A stretch of 64,000 nt of DNA from Lacipirellula limnantheis (GCF_007746075.1 NZ_CP036339.1:1-64000), one strand, 5' to 3'; shown: positions 1 to 9,870, numbered from the stretch's first letter. Translations and numbers: made by a program. The notes: a model not told the origin generated them from the letters alone.

Positions 1-1056
1 TTGACTGACGGCGTTTTGCAACTCGAACTTCCCGGTAGCGACGCCCCCGCGGCGACTTCCGGTATGCTGCCGTCGTTCGTCGTCGGGCCCGAAAACGAGC
101 TCGTCGTTGCCCCGTTAGGAAGATTGTTGGGCGACGTCGCGCTGGAAGAAGCGGCGCAGCTGTTCAATCCGCTCGTGCTTGTCGGCTCCAGCGGGAGCGG
201 CAAGTCGCAACTCGTGCAGGCGATCGTCCGCCACTGGCGACGACGACTCGAACCAGCGCAAGTTGAATACTTCACGGCCGCCGATTTCTGCCGCGAAGCT
301 CAAGTCGCGGCCGACGAGGCGCGGCTCCCCGCCTGGCGCAGCGGCATCCGCGGACTGCGCCTGCTGGTCGTCGAAGACCTCCAGCGACTCCGTCCGCGGC
401 CCTCATTTCAGCAGGAATTGCGCGACGCCGTCGACGCCGTCACCGGCGCGGGCGGTGTCGTCATCTTCACTGCAGAACGCGAACCCGCTGCTGTCAGCCA
501 TTTGGATTCAGGACTCCGCGATCGGTTGGCAGGCGGTCTGACCGTGCGACTGCAACGTCCGAGTCTGGCGGCGCGGCGCGCCATCCTACAACTCGCGGCC
601 AACGCTCGCGGGATCATGCTGACCGACGCGGAGCTGGGCCGTTTGGCCCAGCGCGAAGCCGGTTCACCCACCGAACTCATCGGCCGCGTCGCCGCGTCAA
701 CAAAGCCGCGACCGGCGGTCGCGGCCCCCACCGCCAAACACGACCACTCCCCAAGCGACTCCCGCGAAGACTTCGCCAAGCTCAAGCAAATCATCGCCGT
801 CACCGCCCGATTTTTCTCGGTAACCCAGGCCGCCCTCATCGGCCCATCGCGACGCACCTCGCTCGTCGAGGCCCGCAACGTTGCGGTTCACCTCGCCCGC
901 CGGCTCACCAATCTCAGCTATGCCGACGTCGGCCGCGGGCTGGGCCACCGCGACCATACGACGATCATGCACGCCGAACGTCGCCTGGCCGAGCGGCTGG
1001 CTCACGACCCCATGACGCAACAAGCGGTCGACGAACTCGACCGGCTGTTGCGTTGA
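1..1056 (+). CDS. dnaA: Chromosomal replication initiator DnaA (short form)
   Basis: AAA+ ATPase that binds DnaA boxes and opens the origin. Walker A GSSGSGKS lies at residues 62-69 and a Walker B-like LLVVED at 121-126. The C-terminal domain IV carries the DnaA-box-binding signature GHRDHTTIMHA at 315-325. The TTG start is the first base of the window, which suggests the chromosome is numbered from this codon. At 351 aa it is much shorter than the roughly 450-470 aa of E. coli/B. subtilis DnaA: only about 25 residues precede the AAA+ domain, so domains I and II (helicase and partner contacts) appear to be missing. A longer protein starting upstream of base 1 cannot be excluded. It is followed by a repeat-rich gap, dnaN, a dciA homologue and gyrB, the classic origin neighbourhood. 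Confidence 0.95.
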   Translation: MTDGVLQLELPGSDAPAATSGMLPSFVVGPENELVVAPLGRLLGDVALEEAAQLFNPLVLVGSSGSGKSQLVQAIVRHWRRRLEPAQVEYFTAADFCREAQVAADEARLPAWRSGIRGLRLLVVEDLQRLRPRPSFQQELRDAVDAVTGAGGVVIFTAEREPAAVSHLDSGLRDRLAGGLTVRLQRPSLAARRAILQLAANARGIMLTDAELGRLAQREAGSPTELIGRVAASTKPRPAVAAPTAKHDHSPSDSREDFAKLKQIIAVTARFFSVTQAALIGPSRRTSLVEARNVAVHLARRLTNLSYADVGRGLGHRDHTTIMHAERRLAERLAHDPMTQQAVDELDRLLR

Positions 1057-1685
1057 AGTTAGAGATACCGATTGAGTCCCAGAGTTCAGCGCCTACGAGC
1101 AATCGAGCACAAAAACAGACAACAAATGATCGGCAGCCGCAGAGCGGCGACATCACTTAGCCGTGGGCTTACGCCCACGAAAGCTTTGAATGCGACCGTG
1201 ACCGTGGGCTTACGCCCACGGCGATAACATGCCGCCCTCACGGGCTAAATGCCTTTAGGGACGTGACGTAGCAATTGTTCAACGACAAAAACAACTGAAA
1301 GCCTTCAGTGGACAACCTGTTAGCCATCCGTCGACAACCGTCGGCAATTTTCTCTTGATCAACAGCCAACTGCCGACAACCGACAACCACCCACATTCAT
1401 CAACGCCGCATCAACAGACACTCGACGGAAACCAAACAGGTTATCCCCACTCAGCAACTTAGCCTAAAGCACGACAGCTCAACGCCTTAACGCCTGTATC
1501 CGCAAGTTACCGACAAGAAACGCCTTCGCTTCTTTTCTACTACTAACTTTTTGAAATACATAAGCAGCGAAAACAAACTCCCAGCGAGATGAACTCGCCG
1601 GCTCACCAAATCCAACTCGAACATCGTGGCGGGAACGCCGATTTGCGTTCCGCACTTCGCCAGTCACTTGAAGGTAGAAACCTCC
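1057..1685. other. Candidate replication origin (oriC) in the dnaA-dnaN gap
   Basis: A 629-bp gene-free stretch between dnaA and dnaN, the commonest location of bacterial oriC. It is visibly AT-richer than its flanks from about 1260. It holds four copies of GACAACC (1311-1317, 1333-1339, 1375-1381, 1382-1388), the last two in tandem as CCGACAACCGACAACC, and one near-consensus DnaA box TTATCCCCA at 1441-1449 (consensus TTATNCACA). Two identical small hairpins lie at 1161-1220. Assignment as origin is inference from position and repeats; no cluster of perfect DnaA boxes is present. Confidence 0.45.
1161..1220. repeat. Two identical hairpins downstream of dnaA
   Basis: The 19-mer CCGTGGGCTTACGCCCACG occurs at 1161-1179 and again at 1202-1220. 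Each folds as CGTGGGC - TTAC - GCCCACG. Tandem copies of a strong 7-bp stem just after dnaA could act as a transcription stop or be a short palindromic repeat; neither copy is followed by a T-tract. Confidence 0.7.
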
Positions 1686-2801
1686 ATGAAAATTTCCTGC
1701 GATCGCGAGCAACTCCTGCAAGCCTTCCAGACGGTCGCCGCCGTCGCCCCGAGCCGCAGTCCCAAGCCGATTTTGCAAAACGTCAAACTCGACGTCACTC
1801 CCGACGGGGCGTCGCTCACCGCGACCGACCTTGAAGTCGGGATCCGCCACGCCGTTGGCGGCGTCGACGTGCAGGCGCCCGGTTCGGTGGTTTTGCCGGT
1901 GACGCGGTTCGGTTCGATTCTGCGGGAGTCGGCCGATCAAACGATCCATATCGAATCAGACGGCAACGGCGCCACGATCCGCGGCGAACGAAGCCGCTTC
2001 CAGCTCCCCGCCGAGAACCCGGCCGAGTTTCCGCCGGTCGGCGGGTTTGAAGAGACAAGCTACTACGAAGTCCCGGCCCGGTTGCTGCGCGAGCTGATCC
2101 GGCGGACCGTATTCGCCACCGACAATGAAAGCAGCCGCTACGCCCTGGGCGGCGTGAAGCTGGAGTTCGATGGCGAAGCCATTACCGCCGTCGGCACCGA
2201 TGGCCGGCGACTGGCGAAGATGGTCGGACCGCTCGGCAAACAAGGCGAGCCCGCCGCGGTGCAGCAGAACACGATCGTGCCGACTCGCGCGATGCAGCTG
2301 ATCGAACGAGCCATCGCCCCGACCGACGCCGAAGTGCAACTTGCCGTCCGCGGCAGCGAGTTCATCGTCCACAGCCCGCGGGCGACGATCTCGGCCCGGT
2401 TGCTCGAAGGCCGCTTTCCCGAATGGCGGAAGGTCTTTCCCGAGCGCGGCGTCGGCCAGCAAATCGAACTTGCCGCCGGCCCCACGCACGCCGCCGTTCG
2501 CCAGGCGGCGATCGTCACCAGCGAAGAGAGCCGCGGCATCGACTTCACGTTTGGCGACGGTTCGCTGGTGCTCGCCGGCAAGGCAGCCGAGGTGGGCCAG
2601 TCGCGCGTCGAACTCCCCATCGGCTACGACGGGCCGGAGATCACGATCACGCTCGATCCACGGTTCGTGATCGACTTCCTGAAGGTCCTCGATAGCGACA
2701 AGACGTTTACGCTTGAGTTGAAAGATGGCGAAAGCGCGGCCGTCTGCAGCACTGACGACGGTTATGGCTACGTGATCATGCCGCTGGCCCGCGATCGTTG
2801 A
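1686..2801 (+). CDS. dnaN: DNA polymerase III beta subunit (sliding clamp)
   Basis: The 371-aa clamp encircles DNA and tethers the replicative polymerase. The start MKISCDREQLLQAFQ matches the usual beta N-terminus, and the DNA has GAAGG about 12 nt upstream of ATG 1686; an in-frame ATG at 1626 would add 20 non-homologous residues and is not used. Family hallmarks include KPILQNVKLDV near residue 28, TDLEVGIRH near 48, TDGRRLAKM near 175 and the C-terminal YVIMPLARDR, equivalent to the YVIMPMRL ending of the E. coli clamp. Length fits three clamp domains. It follows the candidate origin and precedes the helicase-loader gene. Confidence 0.97.
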   Translation: MKISCDREQLLQAFQTVAAVAPSRSPKPILQNVKLDVTPDGASLTATDLEVGIRHAVGGVDVQAPGSVVLPVTRFGSILRESADQTIHIESDGNGATIRGERSRFQLPAENPAEFPPVGGFEETSYYEVPARLLRELIRRTVFATDNESSRYALGGVKLEFDGEAITAVGTDGRRLAKMVGPLGKQGEPAAVQQNTIVPTRAMQLIERAIAPTDAEVQLAVRGSEFIVHSPRATISARLLEGRFPEWRKVFPERGVGQQIELAAGPTHAAVRQAAIVTSEESRGIDFTFGDGSLVLAGKAAEVGQSRVELPIGYDGPEITITLDPRFVIDFLKVLDSDKTFTLELKDGESAAVCSTDDGYGYVIMPLARDR

Positions 2802-2814
2802 TTGAAGTGTTTTC

Positions 2815-2967
2815 ACCACGGAGACACAGAGAGCACCGAGGAGAAACTCACAAGCAAAGTTGGTCGCATGAAATCAGAATGCTTGTGTTTTTATAATCGA
2901 ACGTTGAGCACCTCGTATAAATGAACCTAAATGAGACATTCCTCCGTGCCCTCTTTGCCTCCGTGGT
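2815..2967. repeat. Purine-arm palindrome between dnaN and dciA (family 3)
   Basis: Left arm 2815-2842 starts ACCACGGAGACACAGAG; right arm 2941-2967 ends CTTTGCCTCCGTGGT, its imperfect inverse complement. The arms are built from degenerate GGAGACACAGAG-type units, and about 100 bp of AT-rich sequence lies between them. Other members of this family occur at nine places in the window. Confidence 0.8.
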
Positions 2968-2986
2968 CAATTAGTTCAAGTCTTTC

Positions 2987-3370
2987 ATGACCATCCCCCC
3001 AACCGAACCACACCCCGAGGACTGGGCCAACCTGGAGCGACGCGCTCAGTCGCACCAGCGCTGGTACTACGGCCAGCAGCCGAAAAAAATCGCCGAGGTG
3101 ATGTCGCAGCTGGTCCAGCGTCGCGGTTACGCCCAGGTCCGCACGCTCGGCGAGTGGAACGACGCCTGGCAAGCCGCCGCCGGCGACGCCTTCGTCGCAG
3201 TGACCGAGGTGGGCCAACTCCGCCGCGGCGTGCTCGAAATAACCGCCGCCAACTCGCTCGTAATGCAAGAACTCGGCTTTGAAAAAGAACGCATCCTCCA
3301 AGAACTAAAAACCGCCCGCCCCGACTCTGGACTCAAGCAATTACGCTTCCGCGTCGGCAAAATCGGGTGA
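2987..3370 (+). CDS. dciA: DciA family helicase loader (DUF721)
   Basis: A 127-aa member of the DUF721/DciA family, the ancestral loader of the replicative helicase DnaB in bacteria lacking DnaC or DnaI. The family core is plain: KIAEVMSQLVQRRGYAQ (about 33-49), W..AW..AAG (about 58-68), a VGQLRRGVLEI strand (77-87), NSLVMQELGFEK (91-102) and the terminal LRFRVGKIG. It stands between dnaN and gyrB, as in many planctomycetes and actinobacteria. With a DnaA apparently lacking domain I, helicase recruitment here may depend on this protein (inference). Confidence 0.9.
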   Translation: MTIPPTEPHPEDWANLERRAQSHQRWYYGQQPKKIAEVMSQLVQRRGYAQVRTLGEWNDAWQAAAGDAFVAVTEVGQLRRGVLEITAANSLVMQELGFEKERILQELKTARPDSGLKQLRFRVGKIG

Positions 3371-3402
3371 CGTTGAATAAATCAAATCGTTTCAGAAAGA
3401 AG

Positions 3403-3500
3403 TTATTTCACGCAAAGGCGCGAAGGCGCAAAGAAGAAAAAACGAGAGCAACGGCTCAGCACGTTCCCTTCGCGCCTTTGCGCCTTTGCGTGAGATAAAT
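3403..3500. repeat. GCAAAGGCG palindrome between dciA and gyrB (family 3)
   Basis: Left arm 3403-3436 (TTATTTCACGCAAAGGCGCG...) and right arm 3466-3500 (...GCGCCTTTGCGTGAGATAA) are nearly perfect inverse complements with a roughly 30-nt loop. The arms are 9-bp tandem units of the form GCGCAAAGG. It ends about 15 bp before the gyrB start, so it would lie in the gyrB leader. Confidence 0.85.
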
Positions 3501-3509
3501 AAGAACTGA

Positions 3510-6131
<2,622 letters not shown>

Positions 6132-6139
6132 CGCCTGAT

Positions 6140-6161
6140 CCCCCTCCTTCGCAGGGAGGGG
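6140..6161. terminator. Stem-loop after gyrB
   Basis: CCCCCTCCTTCGCAGGGAGG continues GG: stem CCCCTCC / GGGAGGGG with a TTCGCA loop, starting 9 nt after the gyrB stop. No clear U-run follows, so it may be a palindromic repeat used as a 3' end rather than a classical terminator. Confidence 0.5.
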
Positions 6162-6215
6162 TTCACGAGATCAACTCGGAGCGAACCTGCATGCGCCGAA
6201 GTTAGTCCTGAACCC

Positions 6216-6242
6216 TGTCACCCTGAGGTACTCCGAAGGGTC
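6216..6242. repeat. Single arm of the GTCATTCTGAG family (family 4)
   Basis: TGTCACCCTGAGGTACTCCG followed by AAGGGTC resembles one arm of the full palindrome at 31116-31173. No opposite arm is visible nearby, so this is a decayed or solo copy. Confidence 0.55.
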
Positions 6243-6263
6243 CGCTCGGCCTTTGCGACTTCC

Positions 6264-6581
6264 ATGAACCAAAATCGCATTATCGTCGACCGTTGGTCAA
6301 ACGCGGAGTCTGAGCGACTCTATCGCGATAACTGGCCCAATGAGATGGCGCTCAGCTCGCGGTACGAAATGGGCGAGCAATGCGGCGGCTGTTCCTTCTT
6401 CGCGCCGTTCGACGAAGACTTCGGCCTCTGTTGCCACGCGGCGTCACGGCACCATACGGAGACTGTTTTTGAGCACTTTACCTGCCCCTCATTCGTCAAA
6501 GAGGGTTGGGGGCCGCATAGCTTCGCTGAAGACAGCGAGTTTCATTGCAACTGTGAGGGGCAAGGTAACGATGATTGCTGA
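6264..6581 (+). CDS. Cysteine-rich hypothetical protein
   Basis: A 105-aa protein of unknown function with no signal peptide and eight cysteines: a CGGC knuckle near residue 36, FGLCCH near 50, FTCPS near 72 and a terminal CNCEG...DDC. The paired cysteines and adjacent histidines (CCHAASRHH) suggest zinc or Fe-S binding, which is inference. It precedes another uncharacterised gene by about 60 bp, and both are AT-richer than their neighbours, suggesting joint acquisition. Confidence 0.7.
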   Translation: MNQNRIIVDRWSNAESERLYRDNWPNEMALSSRYEMGEQCGGCSFFAPFDEDFGLCCHAASRHHTETVFEHFTCPSFVKEGWGPHSFAEDSEFHCNCEGQGNDDC

Positions 6582-6640
6582 CTCGTGTCTAAGCGATCGA
6601 CTCAGTTATCTATTGGATTGAATGTCGAACTGAATATGCT

Positions 6641-7666
6641 ATGGGCAATAAGCTCTGTCTTTCAGACGAACTGGAACGACTTCGAGGCGATTTCGCTGCC
6701 GCAACAGGCGAGCCGCCGTTCAAGCATTTCTACTGCCCAATACTTTTTGTCGATGAGGATGTGGAACTGTGTGCGGGCCATGTAATTAACGAGAGCATAC
6801 CCAAGACCTCCCGAACTTGCGTAGTCCAAAGAAAGGATGTGGACGGCTTTTACGGCTCACTCGTTGAAGATGATTTTGCGACGGTTCTGAAGATCAATGG
6901 TGGCGGCATACACAAAATTCTTGAGAACGACCGACTCCGACGAAAAGTGCCGTACTCAGTTAGTCTTAATGGCAGGTCAGTCGAACACTACGAGGTGAAT
7001 GGTCATTCCGCTCCCTGTCACCCAGTGGTGTCGCTTGAGAATGGCGACGGGCAGTTTCTAAAAATCGCGTTGAAGATTTCTCCGGAGGAGATACCGGATG
7101 CGTCGCATTTGCATATTTCCGTTGATAGAGATTACATGCCAGAAGCCGTTGCGACATTACTTAAAGCAGCGCATTTGACTATGTTCTCTATCTTTGGTTA
7201 TCGATACGTGTTTAGCGCCGCCGGGCAAGATGTTGCGCGCATACTCAGAGATTTTTATTTGCGCCATAAGGGCTCTGCACGAAAAGAGCAGCTAAAGGCG
7301 TTGGGAACGTACTTCACACGATTCGCTGGAATGATTATTCCGTTGGGCGGATTTGTTGATGAAGTAGTAGTGGGTTCGTTGAAAGACCGGCGATTCATGG
7401 TGTGCGTTGGAACATCAGGTCATTTTTTCTCCTTGGGAGTACTTGTCAGAACATGCGATCGTATGAGCGTGGTTCTACTGGCGCCGGACCGCGCAGAACT
7501 GATGGATACCTATATCAGTTTCACTAAGGAGACGTGGAAGAGTCCATTCCGTTACCACTTGGCCGATTTTGTAGATTCAACATCCTCCAGTGACGCACAT
7601 TGGAAGGGCTACAAGAATGTGTACACCTTCGACCCAGGTGACCCAATAGGCTACGTCTCGGAGTAA
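6641..7666 (+). CDS. Hypothetical protein with HNH-like Cys/His N-terminal region
   Basis: A 341-aa uncharacterised protein. Near the N-terminus, FYCPILFVDEDVEL is followed by CAGHVINESIP (about 31-55) and then by VVQRKDVDGFYG. The Cys...CxxH followed by a hydrophobic/proline turn resembles the first half of HNH/treble-clef folds, but no complete HNH triad is seen, so nuclease activity is not claimed. The rest shows no recognisable domain. Codon use is clearly less GC-rich at third positions than in gyrB or the downstream genes. It lies next to the cysteine-rich gene on the same strand and just upstream of a REP/RAYT block, a typical accessory location. Confidence 0.75.
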   Translation: MGNKLCLSDELERLRGDFAAATGEPPFKHFYCPILFVDEDVELCAGHVINESIPKTSRTCVVQRKDVDGFYGSLVEDDFATVLKINGGGIHKILENDRLRRKVPYSVSLNGRSVEHYEVNGHSAPCHPVVSLENGDGQFLKIALKISPEEIPDASHLHISVDRDYMPEAVATLLKAAHLTMFSIFGYRYVFSAAGQDVARILRDFYLRHKGSARKEQLKALGTYFTRFAGMIIPLGGFVDEVVVGSLKDRRFMVCVGTSGHFFSLGVLVRTCDRMSVVLLAPDRAELMDTYISFTKETWKSPFRYHLADFVDSTSSSDAHWKGYKNVYTFDPGDPIGYVSE

Positions 7667-7733
7667 GGTGTTGCTGCACGCAGCCATCTAACAAGACAAC
7701 TGTCGTTAGTTGAGTTGTTATGGAGTAGCGGCA

Positions 7734-7943
7734 ATGCAATCCTTCAACGGCATCTACAAAAAGCGCCGACCTCCGCTCCCCGGCGCCGTCGACATCCCAG
7801 AAGGCGCCAAGGTAGCCGTCGCCGCCTCCCCGCCGCAACCGCCCCCCGGCTGCAACTCACCCGAACTCCACGCCCTCCTCGGCGAACGCTTCAACTCCGG
7901 CGACCCCTTCGCCGCCGCCCGCCACAACGACCACCAGCCGTAA
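7734..7943 (+). CDS. Small hypothetical protein (antitoxin-like N-terminus)
   Basis: A 69-aa reading frame from ATG 7734, with GGAG about 8 nt upstream. The N-terminus MQSFNGIYKKRR followed by DIPEGAKVAV loosely resembles short AbrB/DUF104-type antitoxins (xGxYxxGxxxPLPxxPEGxxV). The C-terminal half is proline-rich and degenerate. No toxin gene is adjacent, and a REP palindrome begins 9 bp after the stop. It may be a decayed remnant. Confidence 0.45.
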   Translation: MQSFNGIYKKRRPPLPGAVDIPEGAKVAVAASPPQPPPGCNSPELHALLGERFNSGDPFAAARHNDHQP

Positions 7944-7951
7944 CCCGCGCC

Positions 7952-8040
7952 CTAGCCCCGGGCTCCGCCCGGGGGTCGCTATCCGTGACGAAATGGTTTC
8001 CTGAAACGCAGCGCAACCCCCCAGCGGGGCCGGGGGCTAG
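7952..8040. repeat. REP-type palindrome, copy A (family 1)
   Basis: Left arm CTAGCCCCGGGCTCCGCCCG continuing GGGGTCG (7952-7978) pairs with a right arm around 8015-8040 ending CGGGGCCGGGGGCTAG. Both outer ends read CTAG. It is the first of two palindromes placed beside the 3' end of the RAYT gene remnant. Confidence 0.85.
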
Positions 8041-8074
8041 GAAACACCGCAATCAGTTTCGCGACGACGTTACG

Positions 8075-8167
8075 CCCCAGCCCCGGGCTCTGCCCGGGGG
8101 TCGCGCACCATGCCGGTCGAACTCCGTCCCTGCTCCACGCCGACCCCCTGGCGGAGCCAGGGGCTAG
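8075..8167. repeat. REP-type palindrome, copy B (family 1)
   Basis: Left arm 8075-8104 (CCCCAGCCCCGGGCTCTGCC...) and right arm 8140-8167 (...TGGCGGAGCCAGGGGCTAG). The loop is not random: read in reverse complement it aligns with the loops of the copies at 8698 and 9788, so copy B lies in the opposite orientation. It ends 13 bp from the RAYT stop codon. Confidence 0.85.
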
Positions 8168-8180
8168 AATGCCGTCGCGT

Positions 8181-8653
8181 TCACTGGCGCGTTACGATCT
8201 CGCCGGCGAGCATTCTCAATCCGCGATGCTGCGCCAAATACTCCCGCGCATCGTGCAGCCCTTTTAGATTGCGGAGTTCCCTACCGTAGTACCCTGTCGT
8301 CCAAATCCGACCCCGGCCGAGTCGCTGCCGCATGCGGTTCTTCAAGCGGCCGACCATCGTCTCCATTCCATCGTCATGCGAGACGATCCAATGGAGATGC
8401 GTCGATTCAATGACAAGATCGCTCAGTCGATACTCGAACTCTCGGACCGCTGCGACGATCGCATGGTGCAGAGCGTCGGCGTCGTCATCACTGAACAGAA
8501 CGGGTCGGTTCCTCATCCGGCTCTCTGAATACAACGCGAGCGGCGGCGATGACGGTAGTAGTTCGCCATTTTCCATGTAACCGCGCACATCGCCGGCAGC
8601 CAGCTACCGTAGCTGGTCGTGGTGATGAAAGAGGCTTCGCAGCGTTCAACCAT
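8181..8653 (-). pseudogene. REP-associated tyrosine transposase (RAYT, Y1 HUH family), frameshifted
   Basis: RAYTs are single-strand HUH nucleases that process REP palindromes. Reading on the minus strand from ATG 8653, the N-terminus runs FITTTSYGSWLP, the family opening. A one-base loss in the C/G run at 8593-8596 then shifts frame; the next frame continues GDVRGYMENGELLP, exactly what should follow. Downstream are the HUH motif THLHW (8391-8405 region), GRLKNRMRQRLGRG, and a catalytic Tyr candidate in TTGYYGRELRN, then the terminal helix to the stop at 8181. The reconstructed length (about 157 aa) suits the family. Family-1 palindromes flank it on both sides (ending 8167, starting 8698), the REP-RAYT-REP arrangement. 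It is either a pseudogene or needs a frameshift to be expressed. Confidence 0.8.
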
Positions 8654-8697
8654 GCGGCAGATTGTGCAGTAACCGGATGGCGGACGCAACAATATTC

Positions 8698-8775
8698 TAG
8701 CCCCGGGCTCCGCCCGGGGGTCGGTTTCCAGTAGGGACGACGTTCCACCGGTATGGAACGCGACCTCCCGGCGGA
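8698..8775. repeat. REP-type palindrome, copy C (family 1), split by the IS
   Basis: The left arm (8698-8723) CTAGCCCCGGGCTCCGCCCG + GGGGTCG is intact, the loop runs to about 8760, and the right arm stops after GGCGGA at 8775 where the IS begins. The missing remainder, GCCGGGGGCTA, reappears at 9739 directly after the IS. Confidence 0.85.
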
Positions 8776-9734
8776 CAACATAATGCAATAGCTAGCACGC
8801 GTCGCTAACGGTAAAAAGGCCCGCGTTCCAGGCTGTTCCTAGAGACCTGACACGTTTCTAGGAGGTGAGCCATGGAACGCGAACTCTGGAGCGTACTATA
8901 CCGTTTGACTCGGCGGTTATGCAGCGATCGTTCGGGACACGTCTGTTCGGTCAGTTGGATCGTCGGCGTCTATCTCTGGGCGGTGATCCACGATCGACCG
9001 GTGAGTTGGGCGTGTCGGCCGGAGAATTGGCCGTCGTCATGGCAGGTGCGGCTGCCGAGCCAATCGACGGCGAGCCGTCGTCTCCGCACGGCGGCGGCCG
9101 TGGAACTGATCGAGCGGTTGAGGAAGCGTTGCTGGCAGGGCCCGCACCCGCCGGAGGTGAGCTTCCTCGATGGTAAGCCGTTGCCGGTAGGAGGCTTCAG
9201 CAAGGATCCCGACGCCACGCGCGGGCATGGCGTCGGCGGCCCGGCCCGCGGCTACAAGCTGCACGCCGTCTGGACGATCGATGCGCTCGTGGCGTGCGAA
9301 ATCCAGCCGCTCAACGTGAGCGAACAGACGGTCGCCCGGCGACTCTTGCCGCAAGTCGGCGGAGGCTGCGTCCTGGCCGACGGCAACTACGACAGCAACC
9401 CGCTGCACGAGATCGCCGCACGGTCGGGCGTGACGTTGATCGCTCCGCAGCGTCGCGCGGGACGAGCGCTGGGCCACCGCCGCCACAGCATCGGCCGCTT
9501 GCAGTCGATCGAACTGCTGACGACCGCCGATGGCCAAGCACTCTTCAAGCAGCGGACGTACATCGAGCAACGCTTCGCTCAACTCACCAATTTCGGCGGC
9601 GGGCTCGGACCACTCCCCAACTGGGTGAGGCGACTGCCGCGCGTCACCCTCTGGGTGAACGCCAAACTCTGCATCCAGGCCGCTAGAAACCACTTGCGAC
9701 GAGGAAACGATCTGATGGCGTTTGCATAATGTTG
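8776..9734. mobile_element. Insertion sequence copy 1 (DDE transposase, IS4/IS5-like)
   Basis: A 959-bp element bounded by imperfect terminal inverted repeats: CAACATAATGCAA (8776-8788) and TTGCATAATGTTG (9722-9734), 12 of 13 positions matching. It carries a single transposase gene. A second copy at 34350-35308 is virtually identical, with two base differences seen in the coding sequence. It interrupts the right arm of a family-1 palindrome at GGCGGA / GCCGGGGGCT. Four extra bases CGAA follow the right end; with CGGA on the left this is at best an imperfect 4-bp duplication. Confidence 0.9.
8872..9729 (+). CDS. IS transposase, DDE superfamily (copy 1)
   Basis: A 285-aa transposase catalysing cut-and-paste movement of the element around it. 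The likely catalytic triad is Asp100 in FLDGKPL, Asp170 in LADGNYDS and Glu232 in YIEQRFAQL, the order and context of the IS4/IS5-type DDE_Tnp_1 domain. A strong Shine-Dalgarno AGGAGGTGAG sits just before ATG 8872. It differs from the copy at 34446 by Cys25 versus Tyr25 and a silent change, so both copies are probably intact and recent. The exact IS family is not assigned. Confidence 0.92.
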   Translation: MERELWSVLYRLTRRLCSDRSGHVCSVSWIVGVYLWAVIHDRPVSWACRPENWPSSWQVRLPSQSTASRRLRTAAAVELIERLRKRCWQGPHPPEVSFLDGKPLPVGGFSKDPDATRGHGVGGPARGYKLHAVWTIDALVACEIQPLNVSEQTVARRLLPQVGGGCVLADGNYDSNPLHEIAARSGVTLIAPQRRAGRALGHRRHSIGRLQSIELLTTADGQALFKQRTYIEQRFAQLTNFGGGLGPLPNWVRRLPRVTLWVNAKLCIQAARNHLRRGNDLMAFA

Positions 9735-9787
9735 CGAAGCCGGGGGCTAAGACGCCGCCGTCGGCGGGAAACGAAGCGTCGCTTCCC

Positions 9788-9863
9788 GCCCCGGGCTCGG
9801 TTTGCAGTAGGGGCGACGTTCCACCAGGATGGTGCGCGACCCCCGGGCGGAGCCCGGGGCTAG
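9788..9863. repeat. REP-type palindrome, copy D (family 1)
   Basis: A short left arm GCCCCGGGCTCGG (9788-9800), a loop TTTGCAGTAGGGGCGACGTT... homologous to the loop of copy C, and a right arm ...CCCCCGGGCGGAGCCCGGGG + CTAGG ending at 9864. Its edge lies about 7 bp from the stop codon of the adjacent histidine kinase gene. Confidence 0.8.
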
Positions 9864-9870
9864 GAGGCTG

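Noticed and set aside
7952..8167. Closely spaced palindromes considered as a CRISPR array
   Set aside because: Only two units, unequal spacing, arms rather than constant repeats, and no cas genes.
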